In this document: positions 1 through 11,840 of the stretch, piece by piece
How the letters are laid out: every line of letters starts with the position of its first letter
Numbering within the stretch: position 1 is the first letter of the stretch
Source of the DNA: Allantophomopsis cytisporea
Lineage: Eukaryota; Ascomycota; Leotiomycetes; Phacidiales; Phacidiaceae
Length of the DNA: 64,000 nucleotides
Reading direction: 5' to 3'
Assembly: GCA_024752435.1 (NCBI GenBank)
Contig: CP103025.1
Location: 1,674,001 to 1,738,000, forward strand
The notes under the pieces: generated by a model
What the model was told of the DNA's origin: nothing
The model's input: the letters and a program-made list of their open reading frames with translations, nothing else
The model's database searches: none
Made by a program: the position numbers and the translations under genes

Positions 1-2
1 AG

Positions 3-122
3 CTGTCAGGACAAGAAGGGTCAAGCTTCGAGATCAACGATGGTGGCATGGAGGTCAAGGTCGACATTGTAAAACCAGACTTCTCTGATCTCTCGAGCAT
101 TCAATGCCTTCGCTGTACCTAG
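3..122 (+). CDS. possible 3' end of a gene cut by the window edge
   Basis: The third forward frame is open from the left edge to a TAG at 120-122, giving about 39 residues that begin LSGQEGSSFEINDGG and contain a regular charged/hydrophobic pattern (MEVKVDIVKPDF). Codon choice (GAG, GTC, AAG, GAC) resembles the well-supported genes of the window. There is no start codon and I do not recognise the family, so this is only a candidate terminal exon. It could equally be a chance open frame. Confidence 0.25.
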   Translation: MSGQEGSSFEINDGGMEVKVDIVKPDFSDLSSIQCLRCT

Positions 123-2735
123 GCGACTGTGAAGTTCTGCTGCGGACGCTTCGATATGAAGAGGATGTCGTCTCAAAAGACTTCGCTAAGTGCAGTCCCC
201 AACAGTTCGCGTTTGGACAACCCTGGCTCTCAAACTCACCATGTCCCAATCCACCCCAATTCACTAAAAGCCCCGACAACACGGCCTTCACGACTGTCAG
301 CGATTGTCCTTCCGCGATAAAAAGTTCTTCCGTTTACCGCTGGATTTCCTGAATCCCAACTTTGTCTTTGACCCTCAGCCTCCTGTTCACTTCCGAGATG
401 CCGCATATCAAGCAATCTGATGTACAGAGAAACGTGAAGCCTTTGCCAAATCTACGCGCTACATCTTTCCTCTCATCTCCATGATACAATCATGCGGCTG
501 TCATTTCTGGTGATTTTCGGATGAGAATTCCAGGATGGGTGTTCTCCAGATGTGTAGGTAGGCTCATCATCGGGCTTTTCTCTCGACTTCAAGTAAGATA
601 GCCATGTGGGGAGTGGGTACACGCATCGACATTGCTAAAAAGCTAGGAGAAAATCGTTGATCTCTCTGATTTGCTTTTACTAAGTCTTCCACGGCGATAG
701 CCCTTGTGAAATAAAAGGCAATTAAGTATTGAGTGCAAACCTTGCTTGCCATACGGAAGGGCTCGCTTCCAGAGCCCATTAGCAACGCTTGGTGCTTCAA
801 CATATACTAAGCTTGAAGCTGTCTCGACCAATAATACATTCTCACTGCTTGACTCTTCATCAACCTTACGCATACAATACTCGGGCATGAAGAAGAGACA
901 TATGTCTAAAGGTAAAAGCGCCACAAACTAGCTAAGCTTTAAGCTTGTCACCTGTGTATTCTGCGACTCCCGGAAGAAGTCTTATAGGAAGTTTGGATTT
1001 GATGTGCGGCAAGAAGAGACGAGACTCCAAGATCTTTGATCGTCATAGTGTATCTCTTACTTGGCACAAAATACCCACAGACTGGCACTGCCTCGTATAC
1101 GGAAAATGGTTGCTCTTCAAGACAGACGAGTTGTTGTAGTTACTGTTCTGTGCTGAAAGTTGAGACTCTGACAGGTGGGGTACCAAGTTTCAGGATCTCA
1201 GGAACCGTTAGATATGCTTGACCGTGGCCGACGATTGGAAACGCCTCAAGGCGGGTTTGTACTGGCACAGACCCGTACGTGCTCTTCTCGCTAAATGCTA
1301 AAAAGTAAGCCTAAATCCGATGGTTCTATCATTAATGCTGGTGGTAGGGTTATGTGCCTCGAAATCATTCAGATCTTTGGGTCTGGCTAGTTTCCCTGTT
1401 CTACCGTTATGTCGCAAATATATGATCCTGCTATAACGACTAGGCTCATCGGTTTCTCACTGCGCTATGGACATAGTCAACGATAGAAATGGAAGGTGGA
1501 AGAGGAAGAATCATCACGAGACTTCTGATGAATACGAGAGAGTTTGAGGAGGTTGTACGGAGAAGAGCGCATCAAAGCCACGTAACCGAGATATCTAATC
1601 AGCGTATTGTACACGCTTTGCTAAGTGGGCATGACTTACGGTTATCGGCAACTTTGTGGTAACCCCAGCCCTGTTCGAACATCAGGACAATCTCAATACC
1701 CCAAACGGTTCGGAGAAGATAAGAAGTAATATAAATGGGACTCGAGACCTTTGGCCGATTTCTTGCCTTACCACCAGCAAACTTCTCGTCCTCAAGATTC
1801 ATGAGAGGAAAGTGGTCCTCCCACATTGACCTAATTCAGAATTAGTGATGAGGGACCAAACCTGTACGTATATGGACTATCACGCTGGTCTTCAAAAGTT
1901 GGTTGTGTCACAGTTAATAACAATTTTATGTTTGTGCAAGGTACCTTACCGTACATACATTGACTAAATGCCGTATCCTGAGCTGATAAATTTTAGTTCG
2001 TTCTTGATTTGAGTAGCTCTCCAGATACAGAAACATGCAAAGATGTCATATATCTTGCCAGAGCTGGGTTAACTGACGTGCTTGACTCTCTGAATGAGAT
2101 AAATATGCAAGGCAGAACGTTGGGTGGGATTGGTGATTGGCATCAATGCGCAAGAATGGCCTGATAATGTTTATGAGTTTCTCTTTGTTTGAAAGGAAAT
2201 GCCACATCAAGGTTCGAGATTGAGAAACAGTAAGCTTTTTAAGTTGGCTCATCTATACCTATGTCATCCCCTTTCAGTTCAAGACTACTGGAATAATATT
2301 CGGCTGGCCAACAGCGACTGGTGGGTGATTGAGACGGCCGTACAGTGTGGTGCATTAGGAACATCTAATTCCTTGAGTGGATCGAGATGGAATAATGTGG
2401 CTGGGCAAGATTTACTTTTCTTCTTATTTTCCAAATTTGAGTAAGAGAGGTAAAAACCAACAATCATGTCACGAGAATTACGTTGAAAGATGACATAAAG
2501 CCAGATCATGTCAGAGCCTACAATCTGAACCAGTCTCAAATCGACGCATTCTCACCTCTTTGTACCTATGTGCTTTGTAGTATTGTTGATACCTATCAGA
2601 AAAGCCGAATGGAAATTCCATACTTTTCTTCTACGCCATAGGGTCCTGTTTTATCATTGCCTCAGAATATACTGCAATATCAACGAGTAAGTTACAATAG
2701 CTGACTACCATCTCCTTCTGATCTGAATACATCGT
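123..2735. other. 2.6-kb stretch without a recognisable gene
   Basis: Six-frame reading shows only short open frames (under 100 codons) with no family resemblance and no convincing exon chain. The composition is mixed and AT-leaning, without tandem repeats, terminal inverted repeats or transposase motifs that I can see. The right end should hold the 3' UTR of the minus-strand peroxiredoxin that stops at 2736. Confidence 0.5.
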
Positions 2736-3779
2736 TTAACCAAGAACATTCTCTGCAAGAGATACTAGATTATGGTCAGCACGATATTATTCTTGAGAAA
2801 GGTTGAGTACGTACCACTCAAACCAGTGTTATCAGGCTCGACGTATGCCTCCTTGACCTTTCCATCCTCGATAACGAGTGCATATCTCTTGCTTCTTGGG
2901 CCACCAAAGATAGCAGCAGCATCAAAGTCAAGATCAAGCTCCTTCGTGAACTTGCCAGTTGGGTCACCAAGGAAACGGATCTGCTATGTGTCAGTCATTA
3001 TGCATATGAGATTATAGTAAAGCATGTTGATCATGTAACCATGACTTCTAAGAATGAACTTTCTACTGAGATCATATGTAGAATAGCCAAAACACATGAT
3101 GAACAATAAAAAATTGTCGATAGATGACAGTGACAAAGTGAACGAGTTTGACCAACCTTGCTGGTAGCTCCTGGGTCGAGCTGGTCTGCCCAAGCCTTAG
3201 TACTATGGGTATGTTAATATAAAGCTCGACTCCTCGGACAATAACAAGTTACTCACACAAATGGGTCATTCACAGCAACGACAAAGACATCTCCAGCCTC
3301 CTTGAGCTTCGGGTGGTTGATGTATCCCGGAATATGAGAGTTAGAGCACCCAGGGCCTAGTGATCTAGTCAGCCTATGCAAAATACAGCTTCTAGCAGAA
3401 AAAGATAACGTATGACGAAAATCGAGTAGAGAACATGTTTCTGAAACGACAAGATTCTCCAGCTCATAAGGTACAATACAACAAGAGGCATTTTCCATAG
3501 GAATACGGCACATAGGGCACGCATTGAGGAGAATGCATGCCATCGGACGCACGGAAGATACTTACTGAAAGCAGCTGGAACTCCAATGATTAAGGCCTTG
3601 TCCTTGATCTGCTCTTTGAGGTTGACCTTGTTTCCTGGCGAGTTCTCAACGAGCTCAAAGTTGGGGATGCTGTCGCCAACCTTGACAAATGCACGAGAGC
3701 TTGCATGGAAGCTACGGGTAGCGGAAGTTGCAACCTTTGTAAAGGCAGCACGGCGAAGAGCGAAAGCTGGGGATGCCAT
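2736..3779 (-). CDS. Prx5-family peroxiredoxin, predicted mitochondrial
   Basis: A thiol peroxidase that would reduce hydrogen peroxide and alkyl hydroperoxides. Exons 3779-3566, 3356-3257, 3202-3157, 2980-2815 and 2752-2736 join in frame to 180 residues. The first 30 residues are Arg/Ser/Ala-rich without acids (through SFHASSRAF), a typical mitochondrial presequence, followed by KVGDSIPNFEL. The peroxidatic motif is PAAFSPGCSNSHIPGY with Cys75; VNDPFVTKAW and KRYALVIEDGKV are family signatures. No second Cys is present, so it should work as a 1-Cys enzyme. The third intron has a weak GTTGGT donor and the last exon is only 17 nt. A second Prx5/PMP20-family gene lies 1.6 kb away on the same strand, suggesting old duplication. 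Confidence 0.9.
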
Positions 3780-4354
3780 TTTGATGGTTGTGTGGATAGG
3801 GTGTTGAGAGGAATGTGTTGTATTGTGTGGTGTATGCTATGTGGTGTAGTGCGAGGAGATGATTGTTGTTGGGTGTGGGGTATCGATTACTAGTGAGTGA
3901 CGTTTAAAAAAGTTATCTCTGTGGTGCAATCTGATCTTCGCAAGGGTTACTCCATTCATTTTCAAAATTGATTGTTTGCGTGTGTTTATTATACTTCCCA
4001 TACTGACAGTTTGATCGGAATGTTGGTATTAAAGTGTATATTTATATTATAATACTATCTTTTTATTACAGTGGTCTCGCATGAACAATTTATGATTATT
4101 GTGTGGCGTATTTGACCTTGTTTTTGGAAGAAGTGTTGTAAGATGGCATCCAATTGATATTGCTACGGTATCATAATTCCTAATTCCTATGGTGCTGTAT
4201 ACACCACAATATTCATAATAAACATGAACTTCGTATCACCAAGAATTCCACGATTAAGACATCAAATAATCGACACCCCAACCATAAGTTAAAAATTTGA
4301 GCTGCCACGAGTCGCAGACTAAGGGATGTATAGTACATTTTATATGTCTTCGAG
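3780..4354. other. promoter side of the Prx5 gene; otherwise empty
   Basis: This holds the 5' region of the minus-strand Prx5 gene and an AT-rich spacer (long A/T runs around 4020-4080). I see no gene, RNA or repeat here. Confidence 0.4.
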
Positions 4355-4942
4355 TTATGGGTATATAATGCATTGAGTATGTCTAAATTCCCATTGGAAA
4401 CTCACCTCTACAACCTTGACAGTAATAACGGCTTGTGCTGATGCGACATGTAACATCGTGTTCTCAAGCATACATTGAAATGCCACGGCTCTCAACGATC
4501 CTATCACGCATGCTACATAAGACTTCAAGAGTTCTGAAATCCGTAAATCCTCACATTCAAAGCTTGCGCCCATAGATAGACTGCTTCCGTTCGAGACCTT
4601 GAAGATCAAATTGAGGGCATATAACACCAGGCTATAAGGATATCGAATTGAACTAAACTCAATAAGATGACTTGTAGCTTACCTTGTAAGTGTCTAACAA
4701 TCCAGCGTGGTGAAGACACATGCAAAGCGAGGACTTGATGGGATTAATAGATCTCAATATCTTCAAAACCCTTAGACGGTCTTCTTCACTACCATTGGCA
4801 ATTCTCCCAAAGGCCACTCTCAAGCCGGCCGTGGCCTCGTCTCAAACAGAATATCATCGATCCAGTATCTGCTCTCCAATGCAGGAGCTTCAAACTCTGA
4901 GTCTGGCAATATCTTGCTGATATACCACCTACTCGTGTCCAT
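4355..4942 (-). CDS. uncharacterised, possibly degenerate small gene
   Basis: I do not recognise this family. The minus strand contains three protein-like stretches: MDTSRWYISKILPDSEFE from an ATG at 4942, then EEDRLRVLKILRSINPIKS to GLLDTYK, then VSNGSSLSMGASFE to AVITVKVVE. A model with exons 4942-4848, 4788-4683 and 4597-4355 closes in frame (147 residues) with GT-AG introns. The putative intron 1 is also readable as protein (GLRVAFGRIANGS) in the frame of exon 2, and the second intron overlaps a readable stretch in the frame of exon 3. The alternative is therefore a decayed gene with single-base frameshifts. The sequence is rich in Leu/Val/Ala helices and a few Cys residues; no catalytic motif is visible. 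Confidence 0.4.
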
Positions 4943-5344
4943 ATCTAAAGCGTGTCACCTACCTTAAATGAGAAGGAAACTTTGGAAAAGAAGCTAAGTA
5001 TGAGTCTCCTGAATAGTATAACTGTGCGAGATATACTTAAGGCTTTTGGAGTTGGCGAACATTATGACTCATCTAGTGAGCTTCGTTGAATGCCTAGCCC
5101 TCAGGTATTGAGTCCTTCGTTCTGTATAGCAATCCAAACACGAGTTATAGGTATCACGAGCGAATCACCAGACTATATCGAGTACTGTTAAAGTGTGTCT
5201 ATTCACTCTTCTCTATTGCTCTAATCTCATCTCTCATCTATCCATCTATGTCATCATCTACAGCGTCTAACGCAAATCCTTATCAAACGCCAATCCCAAA
5301 CGACTATCGAATGCGATTGTCTTTCCAACAATCTGCATCATCAT
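4943..5344. other. spacer between the unrecognised gene and the PMP20-type gene
   Basis: About 400 bases with a CT-rich patch near 5205-5260 and no open frame of note. It must contain the 3' UTR of the minus-strand peroxiredoxin ending at 5345. Confidence 0.4.
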
Positions 5345-6061
5345 CTACAAAGCCTTGAGGATGGCCTCAGCGCCGGAGACGGTGACCTGCTGTGGGTGAG
5401 GCTCGTTCTCGGCGTAGACGATCTTGCCGTGGTCAATGATGAGGGCGTAGCGACCGTCACGGTCACCAATGGTCCATCCGATCTTCTTGGAGAAAGCAGC
5501 GTCGGCGTCAGAGAGGAAGAGCTGTGAGGGTAGATGTTAGCTTATGTTATGAACTCCATTAATGTGAATCGACGAAGGATTGAGGAGAATCGTAGTCATT
5601 ATGTTGTGTATTTTTTGTGCTGGCTTAGAATGGAAGCTGGTAGAAACTTACGAAGTTCTCGTCCTTGACGTTGTTAGCCTTGCCCCAGGCGCTCATAACG
5701 TAGGCATCGTTGTAGGCGATGACGGCAACAATGTCGACACCCTTGGCCTTGATGGCGTCAAGGTTGGCGATGTAACCTGGGAGATGGCTGGCGGAGCAGG
5801 ATGGGGTGAAGGCTCCTGGGAGGGAGAAGAGAACGACCTTCTTATCGGCCCACTCTGTTTACAGAGTTAGCAGTTGATTTCTTACAATTGTAGAGGCATA
5901 AAACGTCAAGGTAAACACGAAAGGAAGAGGAACTTACCCTTGTTGGCATCGTACTGGATTGGAAGTCCACAGACCTGGAAGCCATCGATGTCTGGGGTGT
6001 ATGGGATGTAAGAGAAGACGGAACCCTCTGGGAGGCTGTCGCCGACCTTGATAGAAGCCAT
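5345..6061 (-). CDS. PMP20/Asp f 3-type peroxiredoxin
   Basis: A two-cysteine Prx5/PMP20-class thiol peroxidase. Exons 6061-5938, 5854-5652 and 5521-5345 give 167 residues, the normal family length. Cys31 (FQVCGLPI) and Cys61 in PGAFTPSCSASHLPGY match the cysteine positions I recall for the Aspergillus allergen Asp f 3; YNDAYVMSAWGKAN, LFLSDADAAFSKKIGW and RYALIIDHGKIVY are further signatures. There is no N-terminal presequence. The C-terminus is KAL, which is not a canonical peroxisomal PTS1, so location is uncertain (cytosol or peroxisome). It is paralogous to the presequence-bearing gene at 2736-3779 and in the same orientation, but with different intron positions. Confidence 0.93.
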
Positions 6062-7632
6062 TTTGATTATTGTGTGAGGTTTTGAAAAGAGGTTTGGTGG
6101 TTGGAAGCTTGGAGGGAAGTCTGAAGATGTGGTGGAGTGATTGATTGTGTGAATGTGATGAAAGAAAGAAGACGAGATGACTGCGGGAGAGTTGTTGTTT
6201 ATGTGACTGATTGCGTACACTGTACTGTCGACACTAGTAGTGGGGGTTGCCGGAGCTTAATCGGAATGTGAATTCAGGAACGTTCCAATATTGACTTCAC
6301 CATCACCATATCATTTTGATTCTTATGAATATCCTACCTTATGCCCACTTGTTCTTTGCAATTGCGCCATGATTTTCCTGGTCTCTTGGCCTCAATTGAT
6401 AATATCGTGCGGTGAAATGAGCAGGATTCACTTCCGATTCGTATATCTTGAGTCTCGCCGCATGAGATTTCTCAGCGACCCCCGGCATATGAAGAACGGC
6501 ATTGGCGTCATCGGCTGTTAATCGGGTTCGCTGACTGTGATGGAGCGTCTAGACTCTGTCAGCCTTAGGCGCGACATTACATCGCAGTGCATGGTGGCAT
6601 GGTACCTTAGGTACATGCCTGGGAGGCGGGGCGATTACACGTGCTCAACGGTCTGACACCTTCACTTACCTAGGTAGAGTTATGAGCTTCAAAATGTCAC
6701 CATCAAAGACGTCAATAAGGAACATCAAGTTATGTGGATTTCTCCTTCAACTCAGCGGAAGCATGCTTCCTATGTCTCCCTGGCCAATGTGAAAACTGTA
6801 ATCCCATCGTGACCCATCAGGCTGCAGAAGAGATCCCGATGGGAATATGAGACATGACGCACCCAAGCGCACGCAGCACCACAGTGTCTTCGAATGCCAC
6901 GCCTCTCTCAACGACCTCACCGCGAAGGTTACCAAAGACTTTAAGCGTGCCGAGAATTGTACAAGAGTCTGGTCTCGGCACCTTAAGTGTATGACTCGTA
7001 TGAGAAGCCTCTAGAAAGTTCCAACCCACCGGGAAACGTGACAAGACCAAATGATACAACAGTCTTCTAACTTTGAACTCTCGGAATCGACTGCGATAAG
7101 ATGTTGTAAATGGAGAAGGGCAGAGCTGTATCATGGCGCTGGATAGCTGCCCTCACACATCTTTGGCCAATCACAATTCAGGGTCTATGTCGTCAGAGGA
7201 CTTATCAGTAGAGTTCGCAGCTTCACATTTATAGGTCCCCGAGAGTTCTACATATCATGATATGTATGATGTAGAGGATATCGGGGAAATTGTCACGGTC
7301 TAGTAGTGAACCAGCACAAAGGTCTCCGATAGGCCCATTGATCGGCACTTTGGACAGCCACACCTTGATTTGACGGTTCGAGAAGTCTAGAACTATCTGG
7401 GCGATCGTCCATATATGATTTCTGTATAACTGTCACATACTCTGAGGATAGCTTGGAAGGTACATACTATGGATTGTTCTATAGCTATACTTTTCACTCT
7501 CTCATTAACGCAACACAGTCACCTCTTTTTAGAAACGCTACATCACTTCATTCATAAAAGTTCTCTAATTATTCTTTTCGAACGGGAATCATTCATTACG
7601 TTCATGAGTATGAGCGAATATCCTAAGAAAGG
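6062..7632. other. 1.6-kb intergenic region
   Basis: The left part is the promoter of the minus-strand PMP20-type gene. A perfect 10-bp palindrome TACCTAGGTA sits at about 6668-6677, and TACCTTAGGTAC lies near 6602. A minus-strand open frame at 6817-7134 has no family resemblance and is not supported. The right end would carry the 3' UTR of the Cue3-like gene. Confidence 0.4.
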
Positions 7633-9751
7633 CTAACCTGGAAATCCTCCACGTGCCATCTTCTTGGCTCTTTGATCCCTACGATTGTGGTTCGCACTCG
7701 AACCCTTATTAGCTTCTTTTCGTTGTCTAGCAACTTCGGTGGCCTTTTCACCAGTAGGGCCAGCAACACTCCCGCCTCTACCTCTACCACGGCCTCCTCC
7801 ACCTCTTCCTCGTCCGCCTCCTCTACCCCTATAACCCCCTCTCCCACCTCTATTTCCTCCATCCATATCCGAGTCTTCTGTACCGGATCCAGCTGGGCTT
7901 GCTCTCCAGGACGTTGGTGCTAGCTCCTTCTGAGCCCCAGTGAACTGCGAGAACTTCATTTCAAGACGTTTCATCCGTTTTGGGTCTCTTGAAAGCATTA
8001 ATGCCCACCCTTCAATAGCCTCGTCCGTCATCTTTGTCTCTTCTCTGAGGGCCGCTCTAGCCTTTCCTCTTCGTGTGGCAGCATCTCGTCCGAATGCATC
8101 ACTAGACATCTTGAACGCTCGGAATAATGCTTCCTCGTTCGCATCTCGAATATCTGCCTCTTGTTCTTCCGCGTTGTTACCTGGTGTTGCTGAATCCACT
8201 GTGCCTCCAACGTCCTCAATGTCATAAGTATCGTCGCGTTCGTCATCATCCGCATCAAAAGTAGCAAGAGCAGAAAGAATTGCAGCCTTGTTGGGTGCAG
8301 TTGTGCGGTCTTGCAGAACATCATCTGCTGTCTGATCCGGATTTCTTCTCCCAAAGTGCAAACGTGAGGTGTCCACAGCAAGTTGATCAAAGTCGTCATC
8401 GTCAAAGACATTACGCCTTGTTGGTAACAATGGAGGTGTTGAGCGTGGTATGAGTTCTGGAACAGGGTCATCTTGTGCTTGATGTGTGCTGCCCCTATCT
8501 TGATGTTAGCCATGTAACCAAGATATGTAAATCTGGAGGTGCAATAACGTACAAATCTTCTGTGCGATCAGCATCCTTCAGATGAGGTGGGAGAGAATCT
8601 TCAAGGAGATGGGAAATGACTTGTTCCACATTTTCCCCATACTCATCCAGTAACTTGGCCACAAACCCAGATCCAAGGTCTGGAAATAAATCTTGAACCT
8701 GTGTGATAAGGCTCATCTGATGTACGTGAACTTCGCCACTTGCTCTGTGTCCATACTCATCATTTTCTCCACTATCCTTAGCAACACCCTTGCCTTTGTT
8801 GACCTTCCGACGCACAAGCTTCTTAGGACGACCACCGCCAGCCTTCTTGAAATTTTCCAGCTCTGCCAGTACGGATTTCGCGCGACTAGACCCTGTCCCG
8901 CTGCTCTCAATTCTTTCCCGAAGTTGCTTAAGTATTGGAGTGACTGTGACCAGTTCTGCCACCAGAGAATCATTAACGTTTGTCGGCCCCGCCTTGTGAG
9001 CATCAGCGGCGACTTTGAGCGCATAAAGTTGATCAGTCAAGAGAGAGAACTTCGGTTTTGCGCCTTCTGTAAGACCCAGAACTGATAAATATGCTGTAGA
9101 AATGATGGCCTTCCGAAGAGGTGGGTTCATCAACTTGTAACAAGTGACAAGTCCATCTAGAAAATCCGAACCAGCCATAAAAAATGCCGCCGTATCGGGA
9201 GAACAATGTAACAGATGATTTAGTCTCTTAAGATGCATCTCCACAGCTTTCACATCCCCATGGAGCCCGGAATCCAAGTTCTTGATAAGGAAATTTCTTT
9301 CAGTCTCCAGCGAAGATTCCAATGAATCTGATGAGCGTTTCCATACTAGCGCAATAAGATTCCATGTATGTTTCTTGCCGTATGTTTTAGATATATCAGC
9401 AAGAAATTCCCATGTAAGTAGCTCCGGAGGAGGCTTTTTGGCATCTAAAATCCGTGTGGAGAGGTAGAAGGAGTCCTTCCATAATTTCTTGGTTTTGATA
9501 GCAAGATCCGGGAAAGACGAATCCGATGACTTGGCCGTCTCTTTGGCATAAGAAAGAAGGAAAGAGACCAGCGACTGGTCCTGGAGGGATATTTGGGTGA
9601 AATCAGAATCAGAAAGTGAAAGATGCGCCTCAGCCAGAGCTATCCATGCATCAAGACATGCTGACCAATCCTCTGGCATCATATGTGTTCTCCAGGCTGC
9701 CTCAGGATACTGAGCCATAGGAGGCAGAGTGGTGATATGTTTGGAGGCCAT
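7633..9751 (-). CDS. CUE3: Cue3/Rqt3 (ASCC2-like) CUE-domain protein of the RQT complex
   Basis: This is the ubiquitin-binding subunit of the ribosome-quality-control trigger complex, which works with the Slh1 helicase to split collided ribosomes. Exons 9751-8553 and 8494-7633 give 686 residues. The N-terminal 300 residues form the helical ASCC2-like region. The CUE domain is at about 346-388 (LITQVQDLFPDLGSGF to VEQVISHLLEDS). After the intron comes the conserved acidic motif RRNVFDDDDFDQL, followed by a C-terminal RGG-rich tail. That tail creates misleading Ser/Pro-rich open frames on the other strand. It is divergent from the Cce1 gene across about 300 bp. Assignment rests on the CUE plus NVFDDDDFD combination. 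Confidence 0.88.
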
Positions 9752-10054
9752 AGTGAGAATGCGATGAGATGTTGAAGGAATGTCTAATGGTGGGTGTTTT
9801 CCTCCTCGAATTCCACGAACTTGATCAACTTGTCTGCATAGGCTGGCCTCGACTCAATACAGTAATGTTAGGTCGAAGCTGTAGCTTTTCGGCCCTGCGA
9901 TTCGGTTGCCTCCGACCAATCACAAACAAAATGCCATCATCATCATTGACGATCTAATCTTATCTTATCGCGGCATAACAAAACAAACGAACATTCGTCG
10001 CGCATTGTTTTTATGTCGCTAAATACACAACGCGTGTAAACGGCCACAAAATGC
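9752..10054. promoter_or_regulatory. bidirectional promoter region between CUE3 and CCE1
   Basis: Two divergent genes start at 9751 (minus) and 10055 (plus), so this 303-bp spacer must hold both promoters. I see no clear TATA box. CCAAT occurs at about 9915-9919 (gaccaatcac). Confidence 0.55.
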
Positions 10055-10999
10055 ATGGCGTTCACAATACCGTCAAGCTTGAAGCTTACACAGTTAAAAA
10101 ACCTTGCCGTCAAATGTGGGATCAGTTCTTCCGGCACGAAAACCGTCCTCGCAACGCGTCTGGTTGATGCAATTGGGCATAAAGATGAAAATATCAAGCC
10201 GACTCGAATTCTGAGCATAGACATGGGCATACGAAATCTAGCTTACTGCGTTCTCGATGTACCTTCGAAGGCCAGTCAAAAGCCCGTAATAGTAGCCTGG
10301 AAGCGCATAGCTGTTACTGCAAAACCTACAAAAGATATTGAAGCCACGGAACCTCCGCCGAAAGAGACATTCGAACCAATTGTCTTTGCCGAGCATGCCT
10401 ACAACCTCCTTCGAAAGAGACTTTTGCTGCCTTACAACCCGGAGCACATACTGATTGAGCGTCAACGATTTCGTTCTATGGGCGGAGCTGGGGTTTTAGA
10501 ATGGACGGTGCGGGTCAACATGTTCGAGAGCATGCTCTACGCAGTTGCCCAGACCTTATCGTCGGAAAAGCTGTGGGAAGGCAGAGTACAGCCGATTATG
10601 CCGGGAAAGGTCGGACCATTCTGGGTAGGAACAGACGATACGCAGGCAGTCGATAGTGGAACGGAGCCATTGCGAAAAGTGCGTACTGGGAAGGGTGCCA
10701 AGCTACGCAACAAAGGCGCAAAGATTGATTTGGTTCAACAATGGCTTTCGAACAACGACATGGTCAAATATGGGACTGAAGAGGCAAAAGCAACTGGAGA
10801 AGCTTATATGCAGAAATGGCATCGTCTACCAGGTAGGCAAAAGTCCGTGCCTAAGAAAGAAAGTGAAGAAGAAATGGGTAAGCTGGATGATCTTGCAGAC
10901 AGTCTGTTGCAGGGTATGGCTTGGATACAATGGGAGCAAAACAAGAGGAAAATTTTGAAGATTGGCGCCGAAGCTTTTGAGGCATCAGAAATGTCTTGA
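10055..10999 (+). CDS. CCE1: mitochondrial Holliday-junction resolvase, Cce1/Ydc2 type
   Basis: Cuts four-way DNA junctions during mitochondrial DNA recombination and segregation. It is a single exon of 314 residues. An N-terminal SAP-like DNA-binding helix pair is at about 8-40 (LTQLKNLAVKCGISSSGTKT). The RNase H-fold core follows: RILSIDMGIRNLAYCVLD with catalytic Asp56, HILIERQRFRSMG with Glu135, and KLDDLADSLLQGMAW with Asp278/Asp279/Asp282. This is the acidic-residue order known for Ydc2. The ATG at 10055 is chosen because the ATG at 10051 is in another frame. No obvious presequence precedes the SAP region; targeting is inferred from the family. Confidence 0.9.
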   Translation: MAFTIPSSLKLTQLKNLAVKCGISSSGTKTVLATRLVDAIGHKDENIKPTRILSIDMGIRNLAYCVLDVPSKASQKPVIVAWKRIAVTAKPTKDIEATEPPPKETFEPIVFAEHAYNLLRKRLLLPYNPEHILIERQRFRSMGGAGVLEWTVRVNMFESMLYAVAQTLSSEKLWEGRVQPIMPGKVGPFWVGTDDTQAVDSGTEPLRKVRTGKGAKLRNKGAKIDLVQQWLSNNDMVKYGTEEAKATGEAYMQKWHRLPGRQKSVPKKESEEEMGKLDDLADSLLQGMAWIQWEQNKRKILKIGAEAFEASEMS

Positions 11000-11840
11000 T
11001 GGTATCGAAGGCACTTATTCATTGATAGATGTGTTGGTAGACAGTTGCGCACAAGTCTTCAATAACCCCGCCTTTCACATCGATGGTGGGATGTCGATGG
11101 TTTAGGATGGCAGATCAATAACATTCAGAGAAATGAACACGTAATTAGATGGTGACCATCGGCGAACACCTTATTTTGTATATCTTTGCTGCTTGAACCG
11201 CTGAAGCTTTTGTTTTAGTAGCCTGCGGTTGTGAAAAAACAATAATAATGAGCCTAGGTAGGAATGCATACAAGGGATGATCAAGTATCTCGCGGAAGCG
11301 GAATACGTTGTATCATGATAAATCTCAGGATCTTTGAAGGATAAGAATGAGGTCATGTAGATATTTGATAAATAAATAAAAAGCCATGCTCAAATCATCA
11401 TCAGACTCTAAGATCAACGAGATACCGTGGACTTCGGCATAAAAGTGGACAGTATATGCAGAAAAAGCAAATCACAGATCAATACAGAAATATTCAGTAA
11501 ATACAGCAGTTACTTTCTACCAAGTAAACCGAGTAACAAGTTCAACGATCTATATCACAACCATTGTCATCCCACCCACCCAACGCCGCCAAATGCTAAG
11601 CAAGCCAAATATCCAGTCCAGTCCATCTATAAAATGCATGCAAACAAATCCGAAGCCAGACACCAAACCCCTCCAGCGCATCCGCGACATGATATATGAA
11701 AGGCCGTTACGCTTCCAAATGATTTCCCCTCCAAGCCATCCATACCTTTCTATCCTTTCTCCCTTATATAATACTTGCTATCCGTCGGTATGCATCATTT
11801 TGTTCCCACCTTAGTTCTTGGCTCGATGCACCTCAACCAC
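11000..11840. other. convergent 3' spacer, no gene seen
   Basis: CCE1 ends at 10999 and the ornithine carrier ends at 11841 on the opposite strand, so this 840-bp stretch contains both 3' UTRs. It is AT-rich with several AATAAA-like stretches (around 11370). No supported open frame is present. Confidence 0.45.

Noticed and set aside
7364..7390. GGTTCGAG resembling a tRNA B-box
   Set aside because: No cloverleaf, A-box or T-run fits around it; no tRNA could be built here or near the GTTCGAA strings at about 1674 and 27348.
7672..7923. Ser/Thr-rich plus-strand open frame
   Set aside because: It is the antisense shadow of the RGG repeat at the end of the Cue3 gene.
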